Shown here: in pieces, positions 25,383 through 34,512 of the stretch | Layout of the letters: the number at the start of each line of letters is the position of its first letter | Numbering within the stretch: position 1 is the stretch's first letter | Source of the DNA: Gordonia amarae NBRC 15530 | GTDB taxonomy: Bacteria > Actinomycetota > Actinomycetes > Mycobacteriales > Mycobacteriaceae | Reading direction: 5' to 3' | Assembly: GCF_000241345.1 (NCBI RefSeq) | Contig: NZ_BAED01000063.1 | Span: 1-64,000, forward strand | Length of the DNA: 64,000 bases | Translations under genes and position numbers: made by a program | The notes under the pieces: generated by a model | Told to the model about the DNA's origin: nothing | Databases searched by the model: none | The model's input: the letters and a program-made list of their open reading frames with translations, nothing else

Positions 25383-26816
25383 ATGATGAGTTCGGCCGGG
25401 CCGGCCTCGTCTCGACGACCGGGTGAGCGGGGAGCCTGCGACCCCGAGCGAGGGGAGACGGACGGGGCCCTGGGTGCCGACCGGGACCCGGCCATGACAC
25501 CGAATGAACTGTCAGGCGATGAGTTGCGCGCTGTCGCAACCCATGCCGCCGACGCGATCACCGACTGGACCTACCCTCGGATCCGTGGCGCTGTCCACGC
25601 CGCTCTCGCCGCCACCACACCCCGGCGCTTCGCACTGCCGCACGTGGTCGCCGACCGGGTCGCCACCGACGCCCTGGCCTTGTCCCCCGACCGGCCGGAC
25701 AATGTGGCGGCGTTCATCGGTGAGGCGCTGCAACCGTGGCGCCGGCCCGACCCACCGCCGCCCCCGCCGGACACCAGGCTGCGGCTGCAACCCGCTGAAC
25801 CGCAACCACCTACGGGAATGCGCCACGGCCTGCCACCCATCGCCGGCTACGAGGAGCTGGCATTCTGGCTCAATCTGACCGTGGGCGAACTGGATTGGCT
25901 CGCCGACCGCGGGCGGTGGCTGGAGCACGCGCGATACCCGTTGCAGCACTACCGCATCACCCGCCGCGAGAAACGTGGCGGGCACCGGATCATCGAAGCC
26001 CCCAAACCCCTGCTACGCGAAACGCAGCGGCGTCTTCTGCGGCGCGTCGTCGAGCACATCCCGGCGCATCCGGCGGCCCGCGGCTTTGTGCGCGGTTCGT
26101 CGACGGCGGCGTTCGCGTGGCCGCACGCCGACCGTGCCGCCGTCGTACGGGTCGATCTGCGACACTGCTTCGAGTCGATCGGGATATCGGCGGTGCGCGC
26201 GGTGTTCACCTCGGCGGGCTATCCGCCACACATCGCCCGGGTGCTTGCCGACCTGTGCACCACCACCACTCCCGCCGATCAGCTGCACGGCATCGACTGG
26301 GAGCACCGGGACCTGTTGCGCCGCAGTCATCTTCCCCAGGGCGCTCCCACCTCCCCACACCTGGCGAATCTGGTGCTGCGCAGACTCGACCGCCGCATCG
26401 ACGGCTACGCGAAGCGAAATGACCTGCAGTACACCCGATATGGTGACGACATCGCCGTCTCCGGTGACAGTATCGACGCCCACAAGACGCTCCGGGTGGT
26501 GCTCGCCATCGTTGAGGACTGCGGTTTCACCGCCCACCCCGGCAAGGTCCGCATCATGTACGCCCACCAGCAGCAACGCCTGGCCGGCCTGGTTGTCAAC
26601 GACCGCCCCCAGGTCTCCCGCGCCGACTACGACGCCCTACGCGCCTTGCTGCACAACGCCGTTCACCACGGCCCCGACAGCCAGAACCACCACGGCCACC
26701 CCGATTTCCGCGCCCACGTCCACGGCCTCATCTCCTGGGTGGGCGCCACCAACCCCACCCGCCGCCGTCGTCTCCTCGACCTCGCCGCCCAGATCGACTG
26801 GAACACCGAACAGTAA
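25383..26816 (+). CDS. Retron-type reverse transcriptase with extra N-terminal domain
   Basis: 477 residues from ATG 25383, which has GGGAGG six bases upstream; ATG 25494 is a weaker alternative. Residues of about 38-118 are a helical domain of unknown function, followed by a Pro-rich linker (PPPPPP, 124-129). The RT part starts near 150: YRITRREKRGGHRIIEAPKP, catalytic Asp258 in VRVDLRHCF, LPQGAPTSPHLANL (317-330), and YGDD (353-356) with two more catalytic Asp. Typical retron RTs are about 300-350 residues. The retron NAxxH motif reads FAWPH (244-248) and the VTG motif reads LAG (400-402). It should reverse-transcribe the msd RNA upstream. No effector gene is adjacent, so the N-terminal domain is a candidate effector or partner-binding part. 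Confidence 0.88.
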   Translation: MMSSAGPASSRRPGERGACDPERGETDGALGADRDPAMTPNELSGDELRAVATHAADAITDWTYPRIRGAVHAALAATTPRRFALPHVVADRVATDALALSPDRPDNVAAFIGEALQPWRRPDPPPPPPDTRLRLQPAEPQPPTGMRHGLPPIAGYEELAFWLNLTVGELDWLADRGRWLEHARYPLQHYRITRREKRGGHRIIEAPKPLLRETQRRLLRRVVEHIPAHPAARGFVRGSSTAAFAWPHADRAAVVRVDLRHCFESIGISAVRAVFTSAGYPPHIARVLADLCTTTTPADQLHGIDWEHRDLLRRSHLPQGAPTSPHLANLVLRRLDRRIDGYAKRNDLQYTRYGDDIAVSGDSIDAHKTLRVVLAIVEDCGFTAHPGKVRIMYAHQQQRLAGLVVNDRPQVSRADYDALRALLHNAVHHGPDSQNHHGHPDFRAHVHGLISWVGATNPTRRRRLLDLAAQIDWNTEQ

Positions 26817-26833
26817 CCACCCAGCGCCGACCA

Positions 26834-26925
26834 CCTTGATCACCGTGGCCGACCCAACCACCCCTCTTGATCCCTGAGGGCGATGCGAGGAACGAGCGAG
26901 CGTCGCGAAGGGTCCGGTGACCTTT
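26834..26925. repeat. Family A tandem-module repeat, two modules
   Basis: CTTGATCACCGTGGCCGACC at about 26834 and CTTGATCCCTGAGGGCGATG at about 26865 are followed by GAGGAACGAGCGAG and GAAGGGTCCGGTGA. The copy is more diverged than those at 4.9 and 15.1 kb. It fills the gap between the reverse transcriptase and the convergent lipoprotein gene. Confidence 0.65.
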
Positions 26926-26964
26926 CGACACCTGACGCCACCACCTCCGACCGTGCAGGTCCGA

Positions 26965-27513
26965 TCAGTTTCCAGGCTCCTCAGCGAACCCGGGATTGCA
27001 TCTGGCGGAGATCATTTCGTCAGTCGTGACCACTGGCCGCCGCGGCTCCAGGTTCCAGCTCGTCTTGTCCGGGTCGACCAGACGCGCGAACGTCCAATGA
27101 CAGTCGAATTGTGCCCGCATCCCCGGACTGTCGGCGCTCGCGTCGAGCTTGCGCACCTCCGACCACGCCTCATCCCCCGCCGTGGGATCGGAGGTGTTGC
27201 GTCCCGAGACCGTCGGATAGATCTGCAGGCTCGGCCCCACCTCCGTCTCGACCCACTGCACATGGTCGATGTACGGCGGCTTGTACACCGGCGCGGGGGA
27301 CGGCTCAACGGGGGGTTCGGTCGGCGTAAGCGCCGCAGAGGATTCGGTCGGCGCCGGCGCCGCGGAGGAAGTGGCCACCGAGAGACCCGTATCCGCGGTG
27401 TCGTCGCCCGAGTCACCACACGCGGCTGCGCCGGACACGACGCACACGGCAGCGATCGCCACCGACACCCGGACACGCCGACGCACCGCCTCTGTCCTCC
27501 GCGTGTTTCGCAT
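26965..27513 (-). CDS. Secreted lipoprotein, DUF2599-like
   Basis: 182 residues from ATG 27513 (MRNTRRTEAVRRRVRVSVAI). A signal sequence ends at the lipobox GAAACG. A Ser/Thr/Pro-rich linker (about 40-75) leads to a conserved C-terminal domain with YIDHVQWVETEVGPSLQIYP, FDCHWTFA and a final RRPVV...CNPG pattern. The Trp/Cys/CNPG pattern matches the mycobacterial DUF2599 secreted family; function unknown. Two Cys in the mature domain may form a disulfide. It is convergent with the reverse transcriptase and shows no sign of being part of it. Confidence 0.7.
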   Translation of the reverse strand: MRNTRRTEAVRRRVRVSVAIAAVCVVSGAAACGDSGDDTADTGLSVATSSAAPAPTESSAALTPTEPPVEPSPAPVYKPPYIDHVQWVETEVGPSLQIYPTVSGRNTSDPTAGDEAWSEVRKLDASADSPGMRAQFDCHWTFARLVDPDKTSWNLEPRRPVVTTDEMISARCNPGFAEEPGN

Positions 27514-27579
27514 GTCGATCACGATAGTTGCCGGTTCTTTCCACAATCGTGTTCCACCGGCACTCCAGCGTCTGTCACC

Positions 27580-28422
27580 ATGGTCGTCATGTCCGTGGCA
27601 ATCGGCGAGCGCCGAGACGGTGGGGAGTACGTCGACATCGGCGGTAACCCTATCTGGCACCTGCACACCGGCAACCCGGCGGGACCGGCGACTGTGCTGC
27701 TGCACAGCGTGTTCTCGACGTCGGCGGCGTGGGCGGCGCAGATCCTCGACTTCGGTGACGCCGGGCTGGATCTGTACGTCCCCGAACGTATCGGGCACGG
27801 TCACAGCCCCGACGTCGACGGCCCATACACCTTCGCCGGCACAGCCGGGCAGATCATCACCTATCTAGAGACCGTCGTCGGCAAACCGGCCAACCTCGTC
27901 GGCTGGGGCGACAGTACGTGCGTGGCCCTGCTGGTGGCGCAGGCCCGGCCCGAGCTGGTCCGCAAGCTGGTTATGACCTGCGGTTACATCAATTCCGACA
28001 GCGTCGACCTCGACGAGTTCCTGCGGCCATTGGCCCGCCGCGACCCCATCCTCGTCGACCTGCTCAGCGAGCTGTACCAACAGTTCTCACCCGACGGTCC
28101 CAGGCATTTCGAGAGCTATCTGGCAAAGGCCGTCGACCTGATGCTCCCTGGCCCCGCGTACAGCACCGCCGAGTTCGCGGGCGTGCAGGCGCCCGCTCTG
28201 GTCGTCGCCTCGGACACCTGCGGAATCGATGTCGGGCACGGGTTGGAGCTTGCCCGTACCCTGCCGCACGGCAGGTTCGCGGTACTGCCCGGGACGCATC
28301 TGCTGCCCGCCGAGTCCCCCGAACTGTTCAACCCGCTGGTGCTGTCGTTCCTGGCCGCCGATCCCCCGTCGGATGCCACCTATATCAACGAACTCGCCAG
28401 GTCCACCCACGACGACCTGTGA
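27580..28422 (+). CDS. Alpha/beta hydrolase-fold protein with altered nucleophile elbow
   Basis: 280 residues from ATG 27580; ATG 27589 is an alternative. The fold is clear: VLLHSVFSTSAAW at the oxyanion strand, LYVPERIGHGHSPD, and a C-terminal VVASDTCGID and LPGTHLLPAESPELF with a plausible acid and His. At the nucleophile elbow the expected G-x-S-x-G reads GWGDS (108-112), so the Ser position is Gly110. Either Ser112 or another residue acts, or the protein is not a serine hydrolase. It is divergent from the lipoprotein gene and ends inside a hairpin terminator. Confidence 0.8.
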   Translation: MVVMSVAIGERRDGGEYVDIGGNPIWHLHTGNPAGPATVLLHSVFSTSAAWAAQILDFGDAGLDLYVPERIGHGHSPDVDGPYTFAGTAGQIITYLETVVGKPANLVGWGDSTCVALLVAQARPELVRKLVMTCGYINSDSVDLDEFLRPLARRDPILVDLLSELYQQFSPDGPRHFESYLAKAVDLMLPGPAYSTAEFAGVQAPALVVASDTCGIDVGHGLELARTLPHGRFAVLPGTHLLPAESPELFNPLVLSFLAADPPSDATYINELARSTHDDL

Positions 28423-28445
28423 CGCCCGGCTCCGGGCGTCACAGG
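28416..28445 (+). terminator. Perfect 14-bp hairpin at the hydrolase stop
   Basis: CCTGTGACGCCCGG (28416-28429) pairs exactly with CCGGGCGTCACAGG (28432-28445) with a 2-nt loop as drawn, so the true loop opens the last pairs. The stop codon lies inside the stem. No T run follows. Confidence 0.6.
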
Positions 28446-28455
28446 CAGCTACACA

Positions 28456-28537
28456 CGTGCCGCATGCGCCTTCTGCCAAGCTGTACAGACGCGGGACCAC
28501 CTAGGACACGCGTGCCGCATGCGCCTTCTGCCAGGCT
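28456..28537. repeat. Direct repeat of the esterase 3' end
   Basis: CGTGCCGCATGCGCCTTCTG followed by CCAAGCT (28456-28482) recurs with one mismatch at 28511-28537. The second copy is the last coding segment of the downstream esterase (read on the minus strand as WQKAHAARV); the first lies beyond its stop. The two are 55 bp apart. Confidence 0.75.
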
Positions 28538-30051
28538 TGGCGCCGCTCCCCGCCGGGATCGGTCCGGACGTGCGGCCGCTCATCGATCACGAGGACACGA
28601 CGCTGGTTGGTCGTGTATTTGGGCCAACCGGCGACAGGCGCGTGCGACATCGCGAAGCTGCCCCAGTGCCGCTGCACGGTGCGGGTGACCCGCTCGGCCG
28701 AACGCCACGACCCGGCCGCGATTCCCGCGCCGAGGGCACTGCGGAACGCCCCGAACACCGCGAACAGTTCCATCGCATGCGTCGCACCGAAACCGGTCTT
28801 CTTCAGCACCCTGGTGGCGTAGTCGTACCGGTACACGTAGGTGGGGGCGACGGCGCTGTGGCCGTCGGCGATCGTCACCGATGGCGCCCAGAACACCGCG
28901 TCCGCCGACAACCGGATGCCGTCGGGGCCGCCGGTCTCGTACAGCGCCGAGATCTCGTTCCAGCTGTCGATGCCGGCGGCGTCGATGACCGTCTTCTCCG
29001 CCGACGGCAGGATGTTCCAGGCCTTGGCGAACAACTGTCCCTCGTCGTGGTTGGTGCCGATGATCAGCGGCACGGGCAGCAATCCGCCCTCCTGGGCCAC
29101 CGCCAGCGGTGCCGTCGGCAGCACATCGTCACCGACGACCGGTCCGTAGGGAACCGGTGAGACGACGTCGGTGTCCTTGGCGTACCCCATCAGCCGGGAT
29201 CCGGCCTTGTGCAGGTCCGCCGACGACGCCTTGGTCAGTAACTGCCGGGCCCGTTCGGGGCTGATCGGCTCCTCGTCGCGGCCGCCCGCCCGGTATTCGG
29301 GGTTCTCCAGGATCCGCAGGAACGCGTCGGCATAGACGCGGGCGTCGGCACGTTTGACGACCAGTTCTGGGGCCGGGCTTTCGGCGATTGCCGCGTGGAA
29401 CAGGCCTTCGGCCGCGGGGCTGGCCATCAGCGCCAGCACCGCGGATCCGCCGGCGCTCTCGCCGAAAACGGTCACGTTGCCCGCGTCGCCGCCGAATGCG
29501 GCGATGTTGCGCTGCACCCATTCCAGGGCGGCAATGTGGTCGCGGATACCGATGTTGCTGTCGAAGGTGCGCTCATCGGTGGAGTACGCCGAGAAGTCGA
29601 GGTAGCCGAACGCGCCGAAGCGGTACTGCACGGTCACCACCACCACGTCCTGGGTGCGGGCGAGTGCGGCGCCGTCGTACAGCGGGGTGGCGGTGGTGCC
29701 GAGGATGTAGGCGCCGCCGTGGATGAACACCATCACCGGCCGCGGCGTCGAACGTACGGTGGCGGGTGAGAACACGTTGAGGGTGAGGCAGTCCTCCCCG
29801 GTCGGCTGGTACTTGCCGGGGCCGATCGCGGTGAACCGCTTGTCCTGGACGGCGGCCTTGCCGTACTCCTTGGCCGGGCGCACCCCGGTCCACGGGGCCG
29901 CGGGCTGCGGTGCGCGGAACCGGTTGGCCGCGATCGGGGCTGCCGCGAAGGGAATACCCTTCCAGCTGATCGTCCCCTTGCGAGTGCGTCGCCCGTGGAC
30001 GCCCTCGACCAGGCCGAGGTCCGTGGACACGATGCTGCTGAGCGTTGTCAT
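28501..30051 (-). CDS. Type-B carboxylesterase, paralogue of 23564-25111
   Basis: 516 residues starting [17 protein letters not shown]. Oxyanion motif [11 protein letters not shown], nucleophile elbow [10 protein letters not shown], and [13 protein letters not shown] are intact, and a [13 protein letters not shown] segment carries the likely His. The whole sequence aligns with the esterase at 23.6 kb, for example [20 protein letters not shown] against [20 protein letters not shown]. The genes share orientation and enclose 3.4 kb that includes the retron. No signal peptide. Substrate unknown. Confidence 0.9.
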   Translation of the reverse strand: [516 protein letters not shown]

Positions 30052-30312
30052 CAGTCAAATGTATATCCCGGCGAATTCGCGCCCGCACCGGAAACCGGAG
30101 TCCGCGCCGAGAATCGGGAACCCGGGCAACTCCGACACCGGCCCGCGAGCGCCGAAATGCGCATCGACGCAGGTCACGGTTATCCCGGCAGGATCACTCA
30201 AAACTTGAAACGTACTCCAAGTTACTGGCTGGTTTTCACTTGAAGAGCATCACATCGCCGATACATTAGCCACGCGTAATGAACGGGTCGGGTGAGTGGA
30301 AAAGGTGATTCT

Positions 30313-31398
30313 ATGTTTCATGTAGCACGTCCGTTGTCAGCGGCCGCGGCCGTCCTACTCGCTGCGGCGGCGCTCGCGGCCTGCGGGTCGTCGGACGATT
30401 CCTCTTCGTCCGCATCCCAGTCGGGGGCATCGCAGACCGTCTCCCAGGGTGAGGGGGTGTCCGGGCTGAAGGTGATGCTCGTCGACGACGACTCGATCCA
30501 GGGGCAGTCCCCCACCGGAAGCGACGGCCTCGGCATCTACAACCTGCGCAAGGCCTTCTGCTCGGCCGGCGCCGACGTGCTGGTGGTGGGCCCGTGGACG
30601 GTGCAGAGCGGGCAGGGCAGCAGGCTCACACTGACCGGTCCCGTGACCGTCCAGGCCGTCACCCCGCCCAAGGGCTTCGAAAGCGACTGCGGTTCAGCCC
30701 CGTCCGGCGGCAAGGTCTTCGGTGTCTGCGCGGCGAAGGCGCCGTGCGTGGCACCCACGACGGCGGCCGAGGGCTCGCCGAGTGCCTCGCCTTCGGATTC
30801 CGCCGCGCTCGCCGTCAGCGAGTTCCTCCCGAAGAACTACTGGCCGGACGGCCCCGACATCGTGCTGTCCGGTGTCAACTTCGGCCAGAACGACACCGTG
30901 ACCGCGGTCCATTCGGGCACAACCAACGCGGCGGTCGTGGCGAACCGGCTGGGTAAGCCCGCGATCGCGGTCAGCGAGGTGCTCACCCTGGCCTGCCTCA
31001 CCACCGGCAAGAGCTGCCCTCAGTTCAAAGGTGCCGCCGATTTCTCGGTGCGCCTCGTCGGCGAACTCCGCAAACGTGAGCTGATCACCCCGTCGCTGCT
31101 GCTGAACGTGAACTACCCGCATCTCGAGGCCGGCCAGGCGCCCAAGTCCACCCAGGTGAACGTGCTCGGCAAGTGCACCGCGATCAATTTCGGCGCCAAG
31201 ACCCCCACGAGCGCCACCGCTGTCGGCAAGAACGGCGGCACCTACGAGTTCGGCGCCATCGCACCGTGCAAGGAGACCGTGAAGAACGCGGACAGCACCG
31301 CGATCGGCGAAGGCCACATCTCGGTCGTGTCGCTCGACGGCAGCTGGAACGGGAAGACTTCGGGCACGATGGAGAAGGCGCTGATCGACGCCGAGTAG
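30313..31398 (+). CDS. Exported SurE-like phosphatase/nucleotidase lipoprotein
   Basis: 361 residues from ATG 30313 (MFHVARPLSAAAAVLLAAAA), preceded by AAAGGTGA. The lipobox LAACG gives Cys24 and a Ser-rich linker follows. The catalytic core resembles SurE: VMLVDDDSIQG (Asp58-60), GIYNLRKAFCSAGADVLVVG, and DIVLSGVNFGQN, the conserved S-G-x-N-x-G-x-N loop; the classic D-D motif is near the N-terminus of the mature part. SurE is normally a cytoplasmic 5'-nucleotidase, so a lipidated exported version is unusual but is known in some actinobacteria. Substrate unknown. The 260-bp gap upstream carries a TACATTAG promoter-like stretch near 30262. Confidence 0.82.
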   Translation: MFHVARPLSAAAAVLLAAAALAACGSSDDSSSSASQSGASQTVSQGEGVSGLKVMLVDDDSIQGQSPTGSDGLGIYNLRKAFCSAGADVLVVGPWTVQSGQGSRLTLTGPVTVQAVTPPKGFESDCGSAPSGGKVFGVCAAKAPCVAPTTAAEGSPSASPSDSAALAVSEFLPKNYWPDGPDIVLSGVNFGQNDTVTAVHSGTTNAAVVANRLGKPAIAVSEVLTLACLTTGKSCPQFKGAADFSVRLVGELRKRELITPSLLLNVNYPHLEAGQAPKSTQVNVLGKCTAINFGAKTPTSATAVGKNGGTYEFGAIAPCKETVKNADSTAIGEGHISVVSLDGSWNGKTSGTMEKALIDAE

Positions 31399-31423
31399 GT
31401 CGCCGAAATCGCAACCGGTCACA

Positions 31424-31484
31424 AACCCCACGAATATGCCCTGGCATCGCAATTATTGTGATGCCAGGGCTTATCGGTGGGGTT
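31424..31484. repeat. Palindromic element (family D) serving as terminator
   Basis: AACCCCAC (31424-31431) pairs with GTGGGGTT (31477-31484), and inner GCCCTGGCATC (31438-31448) pairs with GATGCCAGGGC (31460-31470). It separates the convergent SurE-like and trmH genes and overlaps the trmH stop region. The sequence from AATTATTGTGATGCC onward is closely repeated at 58.65 kb. Confidence 0.75.
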
Positions 31485-32436
31485 CAGGACAGGCGCCGCT
31501 GCCGGGCGAATTCGGCCAGCACCACGCCGGCGGCAACGGAAGCGTTGAGGCTCTCCACCTCACCGGCCATCGGGATCGACAGGATCGAATCGCAGCTCTC
31601 GCGCACCAGACGTGAGAGCCCCTTGCCCTCCGAGCCGACCACGATCACGGTGGGCCCAGAACCGTCGTACTCGTCGAGGGTCACATCGCCGCCGGCGTCG
31701 AGACCGACGAGCTGTACCCCGTTCGACGCCCAATCCTTCAGTGTGCGAGTGAGATTGGTGGCCTGAGCGACGGGCAGCCGGGCGGCGGCACCGGCGCTGG
31801 TACGCCAGGCGACCGCGGTGACACTGGCGCTGCGCCGCTGCGGGATCAGCACCCCGTGCCCGCCGAACGCGGCCACCGAACGGATCACGGCGCCAAGGTT
31901 TCTCGGGTCGGTGATGTTGTCGAGGGCAACCAGCAGCGGCGGCGTGCCGCTGGCCTGGGCCTGCGCCATCAGGTCGTCGGGATGGGTGTAGCGGTACTCC
32001 GGAACCTGAAGTGCCACACCCTGATGCAGACCATTGATGGAGATCCGGTCGAGTTCGGGCTTTGTGGCCTCCAGGATCGCGATGCCCTTGTCCGCGGCCA
32101 GGGCCACCGACTCTGACACCCGATCGTCCGGGTCGGAGTTGATCGCCACGTACAGCGCCGTCGCCGGCACCCCCGCGCGCAGGCATTCCAGCACCGGGTT
32201 GCGGCCGACGACGTACTCGGGACCACCTTCGGACTTACGCGTATTAGGGCGTCCCGCAGCACGTTTCGCGTTTGCATTGGCCCGCTTGTGGGCCGGATGG
32301 TACGGCCGGTCGACTGCCTTGGGCGTCGCACCGCGCCCTTCCAGACCACGCCGGCGCTGACCGCCGGACCCCGCGACCTGCCCCTTCTTGGTGCCCTCTT
32401 TGCGGATCGCGCCGCGCCGCTTGGAGTTACCGGCCA

Positions 32437-32437
<1 letters not shown>
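31484..32437 (-). CDS. SpoU/TrmH-family 23S rRNA (guanosine-2'-O-) methyltransferase
   Basis: 317 residues from ATG 32437, which overlaps the cysS stop as TGATG. A basic Gly/Arg-rich N-terminal tail (1-70) precedes the substrate-binding domain ([17 protein letters not shown]) and the knotted SPOUT domain. SPOUT motifs 1-3 are visible: [25 protein letters not shown] and [20 protein letters not shown]. Together these fit RlmB-type enzymes that methylate 23S rRNA using S-adenosylmethionine. It is the M. tuberculosis Rv3579c counterpart and is translationally coupled to cysS. Confidence 0.93.
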
Positions 32438-33843
<1,406 letters not shown>

Positions 33844-33906
33844 GACGCGCAATCTTACCCGGTCAGCTCCCCACCCGAGGCCACGGACGCATACCGGCCG
33901 GACCCG

Positions 33907-34458
33907 CTACGCCAGTTGAACCCGCAGTGCCGAACAGAACTCGGGCAGATCGTCGGGCCGGCGACTCGACACCAGTGCGTTGGGCCCTTCTGTGCACACC
34001 ACGACGGATTCGTCGACCCAGGTGGCACCCGCATTGGTGAGGTCGGTGCGCAGACTCGGCCACGACGTCATCGTCCGGCCGTCGACCACCCCGGCATCGA
34101 TCAACGTCCACGGACCGTGGCAGATCACCGCGACAGGTTTGCCCTGTTCGAAGAATCCCCGGACGAACCGGAGCGCCGCGTCCTGAGTCCGGAGGTAGTC
34201 GGGGTTGGCGACACCTCCGGGCAACACCAGTACGTCGTAGTCCGCCGGGTCGGCCGTGTCGACGGTCTGGTCCACGGTGAATTCGTCCGCACGATCAAGG
34301 TGATTGAACGCCTGGATCTTCCCGGGTGCGGTCGAGATCAACCGCGGCCCGGCTCCGGCCTCCTCGGCAGCCTGCCATGGTTCGGTCAGTTCGACCTGCT
34401 CGGTACCTTCCGGGGCGACCAGAAAGGCCGCCGCGCGACGGTCGGGCTGTTCACGCAT
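33907..34458 (-). CDS. DJ-1/PfpI family protein
   Basis: 183 residues from ATG 34458 (MREQPDRRAAAFLVAPEGTE), after GGGAGAA. The nucleophile elbow Cys113-His114 in VAVICHGPWTLI and the early acidic residue in APEGTEQVEL match the PfpI/YhbO class, which includes stress-induced deglycase-like and chaperone-like proteins. VLPGGVANPDYLR is the conserved second motif. It is 54 bp downstream of dps, and both lie inside a cluster that is compact in M. tuberculosis, so they are probably stress genes inserted there. Enzymatic activity not certain. Confidence 0.88.
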   Translation of the reverse strand: MREQPDRRAAAFLVAPEGTEQVELTEPWQAAEEAGAGPRLISTAPGKIQAFNHLDRADEFTVDQTVDTADPADYDVLVLPGGVANPDYLRTQDAALRFVRGFFEQGKPVAVICHGPWTLIDAGVVDGRTMTSWPSLRTDLTNAGATWVDESVVVCTEGPNALVSSRRPDDLPEFCSALRVQLA

Positions 34459-34512
34459 TGCCGTTCTCCCTTCCCTGACTCGGCACGTCCTCAATAGGGC
34501 CGAACCCCGCGG

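Noticed and set aside
25383..26816. Group II intron or diversity-generating retroelement RT
   Set aside because: No maturase/intron RNA domains and no template-variable repeat pair are visible, while a retron-like RNA lies directly upstream.
26965..28422. Lipoprotein and hydrolase as retron effectors
   Set aside because: The lipoprotein is convergent and secreted, the hydrolase is divergently transcribed, and neither is coupled to the RT.
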